Positions 7,156 to 13,913 are shown, numbered from the stretch's first letter. The stretch is DNA of 30,630 bases from Thermococcus sp. (GCA_027035445.1 JALVUT010000267.1:1-30630), one strand, 5' to 3'. A program made the numbers and translations. Notes: generated by a model from the letters alone, not told the origin.

Positions 7156-8463
7156 ATGGCAAAGCCGGCCCGAGCCATTCCAACTTTGTTCCTTTTGATT
7201 ATTTTGATAGCCACTCAAGCAACCTCAGGAGCCACTATAACAATAGACGACCAAACCCACATAACAGATGATGGAACCCTACTACTTGTCTCTAACCAAA
7301 CTTGGACAAGCTCTATTCACATTGTGAGTTCCAACGGAGAGCCATTCAGCCTCTCCAACATTCCAGGAGCGACTTTAATTAACGTTACCGCGCGCTTCAT
7401 AGATGAAGTGGGCAATACTCTTGACATGACTGGAGACAGTATTCCCGACATTTGGACGTATATCGCCGACAACTCCACGCCCGGCCTTTATCATGCCAAC
7501 ATAACCATCGAAGATGTTGAACCTGGTATCTACACTCTCAAGATAACCGCCGTCGCGTTGAACAACTCCAGTGAAGTCGTAGACCATGCAGAACTTGAGA
7601 AGAGGGTTTACATCTTAGGGGGACCCTACTTTCTAGAAATAGCCAATGTTGACGATGGCCAAACCCTAAACCTCGGACACCTGAATATCCGCATTGACGC
7701 ACTAAGCGACCTCGGCGGGATTATCTCAATCAACAACATCACTGACACTAGAGCAATACAAGACACAAACCATGATGGTATATGGAGCACCAGACTCGAC
7801 CTGAACAACGACGGAATCCCCGAAAGCTGGTTAACTCTAGTCAAAACCAAAGACGGATATAGCATGATAATTTTCACCAACAACGCAAGCCTGCTCCCAA
7901 AAATACCAGGGACATTCTCCATACAAGGTGACACAATAACATTCAAAAACAGAATTCTGAGGGACAGAACCAGGTTTTACGTTTACATAGCGTGGGACAA
8001 CTCCCTTCTTGCAAAGCTTGGCATTAAGGCCGTAGATTATTACATAGTCCCATCCCGCAAATGCGAAGACTGGAAATACGGGGGGCCTTGGCAGGGCACA
8101 GTTATGAAAGTCAAAGTCATAAAAAGAACAACCTACTTCTTCGTCTTCACAAAAGAGGAAGTGGTCTATGAGGGCAACATATGGAGAAAGAAAACCGACG
8201 TTGACAACACCATGACACTATATGGACGTGCCATCATGGATATACCCGCACCACCCTCCTGCTCCGGCGTTCAGTTCATAGTTGGCAAAGGTCTCGCGGA
8301 CATCACAATACCCGCAAACTACCAGCTAAAGATGAGAACCCTATCCGCCACGGCCCTCGACTTCCGCGGGGACAATCCACTCAACGGCCTAAATTGGCTG
8401 AGCCGCCAACTGAGCAGAGACAAGATAGACTGGTGGAAACTCCTTGGAGGTGATGAAGAATGA
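7156..8463 (+). CDS. Exported beta-rich surface protein, unknown (435 aa)
   Basis: ATG 7156 is preferred over ATG 7132 because GGAGGG sits at 7143-7148. Residues 1-25 form a signal peptide (FLLIILIATQATSG). The rest is Thr/Asn-rich and beta-like, with several calcium-loop-like stretches (DTNHDGIWSTRLDLNNDG, DMTGDSIPDIW) such as seen in archaeal cell-surface proteins. No C-terminal TM segment is seen. It is coupled (ATGA) to a four-TM protein that may anchor it. Base composition is somewhat AT-richer than the upstream operon. Family not recognised. Confidence 0.8.
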   Translation: MAKPARAIPTLFLLIILIATQATSGATITIDDQTHITDDGTLLLVSNQTWTSSIHIVSSNGEPFSLSNIPGATLINVTARFIDEVGNTLDMTGDSIPDIWTYIADNSTPGLYHANITIEDVEPGIYTLKITAVALNNSSEVVDHAELEKRVYILGGPYFLEIANVDDGQTLNLGHLNIRIDALSDLGGIISINNITDTRAIQDTNHDGIWSTRLDLNNDGIPESWLTLVKTKDGYSMIIFTNNASLLPKIPGTFSIQGDTITFKNRILRDRTRFYVYIAWDNSLLAKLGIKAVDYYIVPSRKCEDWKYGGPWQGTVMKVKVIKRTTYFFVFTKEEVVYEGNIWRKKTDVDNTMTLYGRAIMDIPAPPSCSGVQFIVGKGLADITIPANYQLKMRTLSATALDFRGDNPLNGLNWLSRQLSRDKIDWWKLLGGDEE

Positions 8464-8834
8464 TTGATCCAACGCTACTCCACAATGTTATTCTATCAGG
8501 TCCTATCTTCGGATATCTTTTGACAACACAAGAAATTCCAGCAGGACTCATACTCTATGGATTTTACCTCCTAATAATCTTGGCCGTTCCAATAGGCATC
8601 ATGATATACTACGACGGAGATTGGTCCAGCTTTCTCTGGTATACCATCAACACTATCATAATGTCCATAGGCTTTGTGCTATTTCTCATTCCAGGAATTA
8701 TTATTTTCATAATTTGGGCAAAAAGAGCGGGCATTATAGTTCCATTACTCGCACTAACATGGCCCCTAGGTCCCGCAGCTGCCAGTTCAGCTCTGATGGG
8801 CTATTCCTTCGAAAGTGAAGGCTTCCTAAGCTGA
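8460..8834 (+). CDS. Multi-pass membrane protein, unknown (124 aa)
   Basis: ATG 8460 overlaps the previous stop (ATGA) and follows GGAGGTGATG. Four hydrophobic segments are visible (about residues 10-26, 28-49, 59-84 and 89-111), with few charges. The product is probably a membrane partner of the secreted protein just upstream. A T-run (TTAGTTTTTTTG near 8843-8854) follows the stop and is a likely terminator. Function unknown. Confidence 0.75.
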   Translation: MIDPTLLHNVILSGPIFGYLLTTQEIPAGLILYGFYLLIILAVPIGIMIYYDGDWSSFLWYTINTIIMSIGFVLFLIPGIIIFIIWAKRAGIIVPLLALTWPLGPAAASSALMGYSFESEGFLS

Positions 8835-8897
8835 TTCCTCTAACTTAGTTTTTTTGTTTCCTCAATCTTTTGGCTGAATTATGAACGTACCAATTTC

Positions 8898-8912
8898 TCA
8901 AACCTTTTAAGC
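8898..8912 (+). promoter_or_regulatory. TATA-type promoter of the first AbrB-like gene
   Basis: AAACCTTTTAAGC matches an archaeal BRE plus TATA element, about 60 bases before the ATG at 8963. The start codon is preceded by GAGGTGA. Confidence 0.45.
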
Positions 8913-8962
8913 ATTCGCACCATAAGAATAATTCGTAAAATCAGCACAGCAGAGGTGAGCCA

Positions 8963-9352
8963 ATGATCGACTGTCAAGAGCCATTAGCGAAGTTTCATGC
9001 ACAAGTGTACAAAAATAGTAGGATAGCTATTCCTTCAAATGAGCGAGAGCATTTTGGATTGGACAAACATGACATTGTCAACCTAGTCATTAGAAAAGTT
9101 ATTGGGGGTAGAATCATCGGTAGAGGTCAGTTTTGGGCTCAACTAACTGTCCATGGTCGGTTAACAATCCCTAATGGTCTAAGAGCTGAATTAGACATAA
9201 AAGAAGGGGACCAAGTGGAGGTTCTCCTTATTGACTTCATCAAACTCAAGAACAAGGTGGGGGATAAAGCATACCAGCTTTTCCAAGCTGTGAAAAGTGG
9301 AAAATATTTCATTATTGATGAAGATGAAGAACAAAAGTTGCTATCTTCGTAG
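8963..9352 (+). CDS. Tandem AbrB/SpoVT-like DNA-binding regulator (129 aa)
   Basis: ATG 8963 follows GAGGTGAGCCA. Two swapped-hairpin AbrB-type repeats are visible: KNSRIAIPSNEREHFGLDK..DIVNLVIRK (about residues 16-45) and HGRLTIPNGLRAELDIKEGD..EVLLID (about 62-92), each with the GxxxIP...L.I..GD..E pattern. A short acidic tail follows. A close paralogue lies at 11517, and both share EPLAKFH near the N-terminus. The pair flanks the minus-strand cassette at 9375-11266, so a role in controlling it is an inference. The gene is visibly AT-rich compared with the element's other genes. Confidence 0.8.
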   Translation: MIDCQEPLAKFHAQVYKNSRIAIPSNEREHFGLDKHDIVNLVIRKVIGGRIIGRGQFWAQLTVHGRLTIPNGLRAELDIKEGDQVEVLLIDFIKLKNKVGDKAYQLFQAVKSGKYFIIDEDEEQKLLSS

Positions 9353-9374
9353 GTTATTATATCTCATCGCCAAT

Positions 9375-9866
9375 TTACCATAATTTAGAAGGTGTATGCA
9401 ATATTTTTTCGTATAGAAATTCCTCTGGAGTTACCTCTGAATTAAAGAACTCTTTCCAATCAGTCTTATCGAGTACTACAATTGTAATGCCATATCTCGT
9501 TTGGATATCTCTTGTTGAGCTTTTTCCACGTTTTGAAAATTTTGAGGTGGTAGCTACAATTACAAGTTTTACAGATGGACCATAAGCTGCTGCCTGCTCT
9601 GCGGCTTCCATCACTACCTTCCAGCCAATTGACTTCTTGTAATTCTTTGCCTGAACTGTAATAAGAGGTCCCATCTTGCTGAAAAATGGGTGTGTACTGT
9701 TGTTTGCAATGACAATATCGATATCTGTTTCTGAGGTTTTCACAGGGGCTGGCAAGACATAAAATCCATCAATTGTCCTAAAGAAGTTTCTAAGGAATTC
9801 TTCGAATAGGTTTCCTCGCTCCCTATTATCCTTAGCAGAAAGAGCTTTTTGATATTGTTCCCACAA
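9375..9866 (-). CDS. Mrr-like PD-(D/E)XK restriction endonuclease domain (start or frame uncertain)
   Basis: The product carries the Mrr-type nuclease core: an early Glu in GNLFEEFLRNFF, then SETDIDIVIANN (catalytic Asp) and LITVQAKNYK (the Q-x-K half of the motif), then a helix EAAEQAAAYG and strand KLVIVATTSKF as in Mrr folds. No ATG or GTG exists in this frame before the core; TTG at 9866 is the only usual alternative start and lacks a good ribosome binding site. The frame stays open upstream to 9953, and the residues there (KKEKRKYSKEELWEQ) look like real protein. It is most simply the C-terminal half of the 9832-10293 gene after a +1 frameshift in a homopolymer. Confidence 0.7.
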   Translation of the reverse strand: MWEQYQKALSAKDNRERGNLFEEFLRNFFRTIDGFYVLPAPVKTSETDIDIVIANNSTHPFFSKMGPLITVQAKNYKKSIGWKVVMEAAEQAAAYGPSVKLVIVATTSKFSKRGKSSTRDIQTRYGITIVVLDKTDWKEFFNSEVTPEEFLYEKILHTPSKLW

Positions 9867-10293
9867 TTCTTCTTTGGAGTATTTTCTCTTTTCTTTTTTG
9901 AAATGCCCGAAAAAAGCGCTTTCCCTTATCAGTGGGATACCACAATATTGTAACTATTCTGTCTGCCTCATCAGAGTCTCGGATAATACTAACTAACTCT
10001 TTTTTGTTAATTTCGTGTGAGTTGGGACAAACAAGAATTTCTGGAACCTCACGAATATGTTTGTATTCTCCAAGATAAGAGCCGCATTTAGGGCATCTAA
10101 ACACATACTTAATCTCTAGGAGACCCTCATCTTTCAAGGTCCTTAATGCCTCGTCTACATCATCTAAGGGGATATTATATACCTTGCCCCAATATACAAG
10201 ATTAGTGTAGATTACAGGAAATCCCAAATCAACAAGAACACTAGCTAATAAACTCATAAAGCCATCTTTGTTTCCGTTTGGGGAGGTCATCAT
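9832..10293 (-). CDS. Winged-helix/zinc-ribbon protein, probably N-terminal half of the nuclease gene
   Basis: ATG 10293 (or 10290) follows GGAAGGGTGG. A helical wHTH-like part (MSLLASVLVDLGFPVIY to EALRTLKDEGLL) leads into a zinc-binding segment, CPKCG..., with a second CPNSH about 17 residues later (Cys, Cys, Cys, His). The last ~23 residues (after KGKRFFRAF) look like out-of-frame translation, while the alternate frame continues into the Mrr-like domain. T6 (9910-9915 complement) and A6 (9894-9899 complement) runs lie at the switch point. Its 5' end overlaps the unknown gene upstream by about 50 bases, so the genes form one operon. A DNA-recognition module for the nuclease is the likely role. 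Confidence 0.65.
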   Translation of the reverse strand: MMTSPNGNKDGFMSLLASVLVDLGFPVIYTNLVYWGKVYNIPLDDVDEALRTLKDEGLLEIKYVFRCPKCGSYLGEYKHIREVPEILVCPNSHEINKKELVSIIRDSDEADRIVTILWYPTDKGKRFFRAFQKRKEKILQRRIVGTISKSSFC

Positions 10294-11266
10294 AAGGTCC
10301 ACCCTTCCAAACAGTATATAGCACTTTCAACATTTCATTTATTGCTTTTTCGCTATATGCCCTAAAAGGATAAAGTTTACTTTCTCTGAAATTAATCCCG
10401 AACGAAGCAATATCATCAAATATGGTCTTGTTCTGTAGTTCTAACTTGACATGAAGTCTCGTTATTTCTCCAGATTTGTATGCACGCTCCAATGTTTCCA
10501 TGACACGCTCATACTCTCTGAGATCTCTCCCTTTACCACTATTGCCATACCTCCCGGAATATGAGATCTTTCCAGGAACATCTTTCCCTGTGTCATCTGG
10601 TGGTTCCCCGGGGAATTCTATGGTAATATAATCGACACTACGTGCAAAGTTTACCAGAGATTTTATAAATTTGATATTGTTCATATACACCCGTTTAGGA
10701 GTTCCATTCAAAGATAATACATGCATAGCCTTAAACAAAACTTTTTTTGCTAGAGTGGAGTTCATTCTACTGCCTCTAACATCTACTAATTGACTGTTAG
10801 CTCTAAACACAACAAATGCCCTAATCGGCCGAGAATATCTTATTAACTCTCCTGTCTCCTCACTAATTAATGTCTCTATCTTGGGAGATCTGAAAACAAA
10901 CCTCAACACAAGTTCTTGATATGTGTCATTCAAGTATATCATCTGAAGTTCGGGCTCTTTTGGATATTTCTTGAATCTCCTCACTGCACCAGTTTTTTCG
11001 ATAATCTCCTCTGGAAGTTCGCCCAACTCATCAAAGGGAGCGTCGGGAAGTTCGAACATATAGATTGGCCTCTTTGGCTGACTTAATAGAAAGTTATCTG
11101 CAATCCATTTTGTCTGATTAGGTGTAAGGAAGGTTATAACGTACTCTGGATCATCTAGGAGTTCATAATCAGGATTTACCCCAATACTTTCAAGATACAA
11201 CTTCAAAGACTTTTTAGGCACATTTCTAATTGCTAATTTTACGAAGAACTCCTGTATCTTATCCAC
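10241..11266 (-). CDS. Unknown 341-aa protein of the AT-rich cassette
   Basis: GTG 11266 follows GAGGGATGA, and a TATA element (GTTTATATAG) lies on the minus strand just upstream near 11279-11290. The 341 residues show no TM segment and no motif I recognise. The N-terminal third is helical, the middle is beta-rich (RPIRAFVVFRANSQLVDVRG), and a Gly/Asp/Lys-rich loop around GKDVPGKISYSGRYGNSGKG may be flexible. It is the first gene of a three-frame operon whose later part encodes a zinc-ribbon/Mrr nuclease. In such settings a large unknown protein often acts as sensor or specificity factor, but that is inference only. Confidence 0.75.
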   Translation of the reverse strand: MDKIQEFFVKLAIRNVPKKSLKLYLESIGVNPDYELLDDPEYVITFLTPNQTKWIADNFLLSQPKRPIYMFELPDAPFDELGELPEEIIEKTGAVRRFKKYPKEPELQMIYLNDTYQELVLRFVFRSPKIETLISEETGELIRYSRPIRAFVVFRANSQLVDVRGSRMNSTLAKKVLFKAMHVLSLNGTPKRVYMNNIKFIKSLVNFARSVDYITIEFPGEPPDDTGKDVPGKISYSGRYGNSGKGRDLREYERVMETLERAYKSGEITRLHVKLELQNKTIFDDIASFGINFRESKLYPFRAYSEKAINEMLKVLYTVWKGGPYDDLPKRKQRWLYEFIS

Positions 11267-11277
11267 ATCTCATCCCT

Positions 11278-11291
11278 CACTATATAAACAT
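11278..11291 (-). promoter_or_regulatory. TATA-type promoter of the minus-strand cassette
   Basis: Reading the minus strand, TAATGTTTATATAGTGAGGG gives a clear TATA box and then the ribosome binding site of the GTG at 11266. Only about 12-25 bases separate TATA and start, so the transcript would be leaderless or have a very short leader. Confidence 0.45.
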
Positions 11292-11461
11292 TACTAGTCC
11301 TTAAATAATTTCCGTACGTAATCTTTACGCTCAAACTTAGTGTTGAGATTTTACTCTCCTCACGCGACTTAAACGCCAGAAGAACCCCCAACAGCTGATA
11401 AGTAGCCAGGCAAACGGTTGCTTAACGGTAAACCTTATGAGCAGTAGCCCCAAATGGGGAT

Positions 11462-11475
11462 ATAGTATATACTAT
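11462..11475 (+). promoter_or_regulatory. Palindromic operator/TATA region of second AbrB-like gene
   Basis: ATAGTATATACTAT is a perfect 14-bp palindrome covering the likely TATA box 42 bases before the ATG at 11517. CCCCAAATGGGG lies just 5' to it (11448-11459). Such symmetry over the promoter is typical of an autoregulatory operator. Confidence 0.4.
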
Positions 11476-11516
11476 GTAATCCAAACTCCAGAAGACACAA
11501 CCAAAGAGGTGAATCC

Positions 11517-11954
11517 ATGAAAGAAACTAAAGAACCGCTGGCGAAGTTTCATACCTCCATAAATGTGAAGGGTCAAATAGTCCTGCCTAAAAGAGATAGG
11601 GAAGTTTTGGGGCTAACTAAGGACGATGTTGTTGAGATAATCGTCCGGAAAATTGAAATTTCGAGCACTCAAATCAAGATATTGGGAACTGCATATGTAG
11701 TGGCAAAATTGAGCTCTCGTGGACTGATAACTATTCCTGAAGAAGTCAGATCCGAGCTAAAAATAACTGAAAGCTCTATCCTTGAGATATTGCTAGTAGG
11801 ATTCCACAAGTTTGAGGATTTAATCAGTCCTAAAGGCAAGCAATTGCTTTCAAAGCTTAGCTCCAAATCATTCCGGATTCTCAGACCAGACGAAGAAATA
11901 ATCTTGCTCGAAAAAGCCAACGCTTATTATTCATATTCTATCTTAGAGAGTTAG
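11517..11954 (+). CDS. Tandem AbrB/SpoVT-like DNA-binding regulator, second copy (145 aa)
   Basis: ATG 11517 follows AAAGAGGTGAATCC. Two AbrB-like repeats are visible: KGQIVLPKRDREVLGLTKDDVVEIIVRK (about residues 16-43) and RGLITIPEEVRSELKITESSILEILLV (about 66-92), followed by a charged tail. It is a diverged paralogue of the 8963 gene, sharing EPLAKFH and the layout of both repeats. A palindrome covers its promoter. The gene is AT-rich like the cassette it borders. A role as repressor of itself and possibly of the divergent cassette fits the layout but is not shown. Confidence 0.8.
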   Translation: MKETKEPLAKFHTSINVKGQIVLPKRDREVLGLTKDDVVEIIVRKIEISSTQIKILGTAYVVAKLSSRGLITIPEEVRSELKITESSILEILLVGFHKFEDLISPKGKQLLSKLSSKSFRILRPDEEIILLEKANAYYSYSILES

Positions 11955-12050
11955 TTATATACATATCTATATCTTCAAAAAAGAAGAAAGAATATCAGAG
12001 ATTTGTTCTCGTTCTCATCCGAAATCACTTGAATTTTGATATTCGTTTGA

Positions 12051-12113
12051 TGTGCTACAAAATTCATTCCCTTTTCTCTGCAGTTAAGTAACGTGCGCCA
12101 ATTTTGTAGCACA
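12051..12113. repeat. 14-bp perfect inverted repeat, 35-bp spacer
   Basis: TGTGCTACAAAATT at 12051-12064 is matched exactly by AATTTTGTAGCACA at 12100-12113. The spacer contains TTTTCTCTGCAGTTAAG and is AT-rich. It could form a long cruciform or bind a dimeric initiator at two distant half-sites. Confidence 0.7.
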
Positions 12114-12211
12114 AAAATTCAGCTCCTGAACAATTTTCATACTTGGTATGAAATTTTCATGTTGGACTGAACGTTCAACCAAAAATAATGCCGAAAGGGT
12201 TTTATAGTTTA

Positions 12212-12245
12212 GTATGAATATTTCTTACGTAAGATTTATTCATAC
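12212..12245. promoter_or_regulatory. 34-bp near-perfect palindrome upstream of RHH gene (operator)
   Basis: The arms GTATGAATA (12212-12220) and TATTCATAC (12237-12245) flank a perfect 12-bp core, TCTTACGTAAGA (12223-12234); only the two TT spacers break the symmetry. It lies between a TATA box and the RHH start codon at 12262, where an autorepressor would block transcription. The outer arms recur as a hairpin at 12135-12153. Confidence 0.6.
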
Positions 12246-12261
12246 CATTGAGGTGGTATCG

Positions 12262-12426
12262 ATGAGCGGACGTCCTCGTAAGTATGAAGGTCCTGTAAAG
12301 AGGTTCGAGGCGTGGGTTCCCTATGAAGTCTACAAAGAGATGGAGGAAGAAAAGCGACGTCGTGGCATTTCCTGGCCAGAGCTTGTTCTGGACATGTGGG
12401 AGAAGTATAAGGCTACGAGAGAGTGA
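12262..12426 (+). CDS. Ribbon-helix-helix (CopG-like) regulator (54 aa)
   Basis: ATG 12262 is chosen because GAGGTGGT precedes it and an upstream start at 12214 would place the operator palindrome inside the gene. The product is MSGRPRKYEGPVKRFEAWVP then two helices (YEVYKEMEEEKRRRG and SWPELVLDMWEKYK), the strand-helix-helix pattern and size of CopG/Arc repressors. The following gene begins with a related GRPRK-type N-terminus and starts within a few bases, so the two are co-transcribed. Copy-number control of the element is a reasonable inference. Confidence 0.75.
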   Translation: MSGRPRKYEGPVKRFEAWVPYEVYKEMEEEKRRRGISWPELVLDMWEKYKATRE

Positions 12427-12431
12427 TCTTC

Positions 12432-13448
12432 ATGAGGTATACCGGGCCGAGAACAGGAACAGGCAGACCCCGAAAATGGGACGAACCCACGATTCACGTC
12501 TCAATGAGATTACCTTATTCAGTACTCCAGCAGATCGATGAAATGACTCGGCCCGGTATCTCTCGTACAGATGTCATCGTTTCTTTGGTTCAAGCAGCTT
12601 CTAATGCTGAGGTGGCAAAGTATATTCTGCGTATCAAAGAACTTGAAATGACTTTGAAACAGGAGAGGAAAGAAAAGCAGGCTCTTCTCAATGCCCTTGA
12701 AAAAGAGCGCCAGGCCCGCGAGAGGGCTGAGAAAGAAGCCGAAGCCTGGAAGCAGAAGTACTATGAGCTCAAGGGCGAGAAGCCGGCCCGCACCTACAAC
12801 GAGGGCAAGCTCCTCCGTCAGCTGGCCGAGCACGCGAGGGAAGGAATCTCGTGGGCTGACCTCTGTGCCGAGGTCCTGGACATCAGGGACGATAAGAAGA
12901 TGAAGCGCCTGATGCAGCTTGCCTTTGAAGTCAAGACGACCAAGAAGAACACCTATGCCACGAGGTTCTACCCGAAGAGAACCGCGCCCGAGTTCAAGGG
13001 TTGGGTTCTCGTGCGCCCTGAGAAGAGCGACGGCCCGGTTCTTCTCATTGACTACGTCCTCTACCGCGAGGACACTCTCAAGGCAGCGAAGGGCCTGGTG
13101 GTCGGCGAGGCCGTGAAGGAGAAGGTCCCTGAGGTCAAGCCGCTCAGGACTGGAAAGGCCGCGGAGCGCTGGATTGAGGTGTTCTTTGAGGTTGTGCACC
13201 GCGAGTACGTGAGTCTCATCGACCAGAAGCGCGGCAAGGACGCGAAGAAGTACCTGGAGGAGATGATCCCTGAAAAGTTGGAGAAGGTCCTGGCGGACAT
13301 TGACCCGACGGACTGGCGTCGGGCAGTTCTGGCAGTGCTGGAGGAGCATGAGGAGGATTGGGGTGACGTTTTCGTTTCTAATTTGAGGCGCGTCATCATG
13401 CGCACTCTTTCAACTACAAAACCCTTGGAGGTGAAGGCTGATGTCTGA
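12432..13448 (+). CDS. RHH and coiled-coil protein; candidate replication protein (338 aa)
   Basis: ATG 12432 is likely, though GTG 12423 is possible. Residues about 5-60 form an RHH-like domain (TGRPRKW, then IHVSMRLPYSVLQQIDEM and SRTDVIVSLVQAA). A long coiled coil follows (about 65-115, rich in Glu/Lys), and then a C-terminal alpha/beta domain (about 120-338). The first part of the gene is AT-rich like the region upstream and the rest GC-rich, so composition changes within the gene. It sits directly after the repeat-rich region and the CopG-like gene, the usual spot for a plasmid initiator or partition protein. No known Rep motif is seen, so the role is inferred from position. Confidence 0.7.
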   Translation: MRYTGPRTGTGRPRKWDEPTIHVSMRLPYSVLQQIDEMTRPGISRTDVIVSLVQAASNAEVAKYILRIKELEMTLKQERKEKQALLNALEKERQARERAEKEAEAWKQKYYELKGEKPARTYNEGKLLRQLAEHAREGISWADLCAEVLDIRDDKKMKRLMQLAFEVKTTKKNTYATRFYPKRTAPEFKGWVLVRPEKSDGPVLLIDYVLYREDTLKAAKGLVVGEAVKEKVPEVKPLRTGKAAERWIEVFFEVVHREYVSLIDQKRGKDAKKYLEEMIPEKLEKVLADIDPTDWRRAVLAVLEEHEEDWGDVFVSNLRRVIMRTLSTTKPLEVKADV

Positions 13449-13449
13449 G
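13427..13449 (+). repeat. Repeated translation-start region, copy 1
   Basis: A 23-bp block (GGAGGTGAAGG, then CTG, then ATGTCTGAG) contains a ribosome binding site and the first codons of the 13441 gene, and encodes the C-terminal EVKADV of the upstream gene. An identical block lies at 13892-13914. Confidence 0.8.
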
Positions 13450-13689
13450 TCTCTTGTTCCGGAAGCGCAGGAGTTGGTGGAGTTTGGCCCTCGTTCGAGG
13501 GTTCGCATCACCAAGCCTTCTGAGGTTCCTGGTGCAGTAGTGCTGAGCCTTACCACGCCGGCCTCGTGGGAGGATTTTCAGGGGTTCTTGAAGGCGGTTA
13601 AGGCTTTGCAGGGTGATGGTTTCGTTGTTCGCTCGGTTGAATCGAGCTACAAGCTGTTCCGCGTATGGTTGAGGAGGGATGAGGAATGA
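13441..13689 (+). CDS. Small unknown protein (82 aa)
   Basis: ATG 13441 follows GGAGGTGAAGGCTG. The 82 residues have an alpha/beta pattern (PGAVVLSLTTP, WEDFQGFLKAVKAL, then VRSVESSYKLFRVWL) with no recognised motif. It overlaps the gene before by 8 bases and the gene after by ATGA. It belongs to a run of small coupled genes between the putative replication gene and intN, a place where plasmids and viruses keep accessory or anti-host genes. Confidence 0.7.
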   Translation: MSESLVPEAQELVEFGPRSRVRITKPSEVPGAVVLSLTTPASWEDFQGFLKAVKALQGDGFVVRSVESSYKLFRVWLRRDEE

Positions 13690-13913
13690 GCAGGTGGATT
13701 GAGCTGAAAATCCGCATCGAGGAGGAAGCACCCGGCATAAGTGGCATGGATGTTGAAATACTGGACCACTATGGTGACATTGATGAAAAGTTCCTCGACA
13801 TGCTTTGGGAAGACTATGACATCGAAATAACTGACGAGCAATGGAAAGAGTACCTTGAGAAGAAAAAGAAGGCCGAATCGGCCTCTTCTTCGGAGGTGAA
13901 GGCTGATGTCTGA
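13686..13913 (+). CDS. Small acidic unknown protein (75 aa)
   Basis: ATG 13686 overlaps the previous stop (ATGA) behind GAGGGATGAGG. The product is strongly acidic in its middle (DVEILDHYGDIDEKFLDMLW) with a Lys-rich end before the repeated EVKADV tail. Acidic small proteins in viruses can mimic DNA, but nothing beyond charge supports that here. It overlaps the next gene by 8 bases. Confidence 0.7.
   Translation: MSRWIELKIRIEEEAPGISGMDVEILDHYGDIDEKFLDMLWEDYDIEITDEQWKEYLEKKKKAESASSSEVKADV

Larger units (their letters stand above)
11955..12261. other. AT-rich non-coding region with inverted repeats; candidate replication origin
   Basis: No credible gene lies in these ~300 bases. They hold a perfect 14-bp inverted repeat with a 35-bp spacer (12051-12064/12100-12113), an 8-bp hairpin (12135-12142/12146-12153), a TATA box (TTTTATAGTTT near 12200-12210) and a 34-bp near-palindrome (12212-12245). 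The heptamer TTCATAC/GTATGAA occurs four times across the last two structures. Placement directly before an RHH gene and a putative replication gene is what an origin plus copy-control region looks like. The origin call is inference. Confidence 0.45.

Noticed and set aside
12519..13349. 276-aa minus-strand frame opposite the RHH/coiled-coil gene
   Set aside because: Antisense shadow of a heptad-rich Lys/Glu gene, which naturally gives Leu/Phe-rich frames; no promoter or ribosome binding site.
13686..13913. Calling the acidic 75-aa protein an anti-CRISPR or DNA mimic
   Set aside because: Charge alone is not enough; kept only as something to test.
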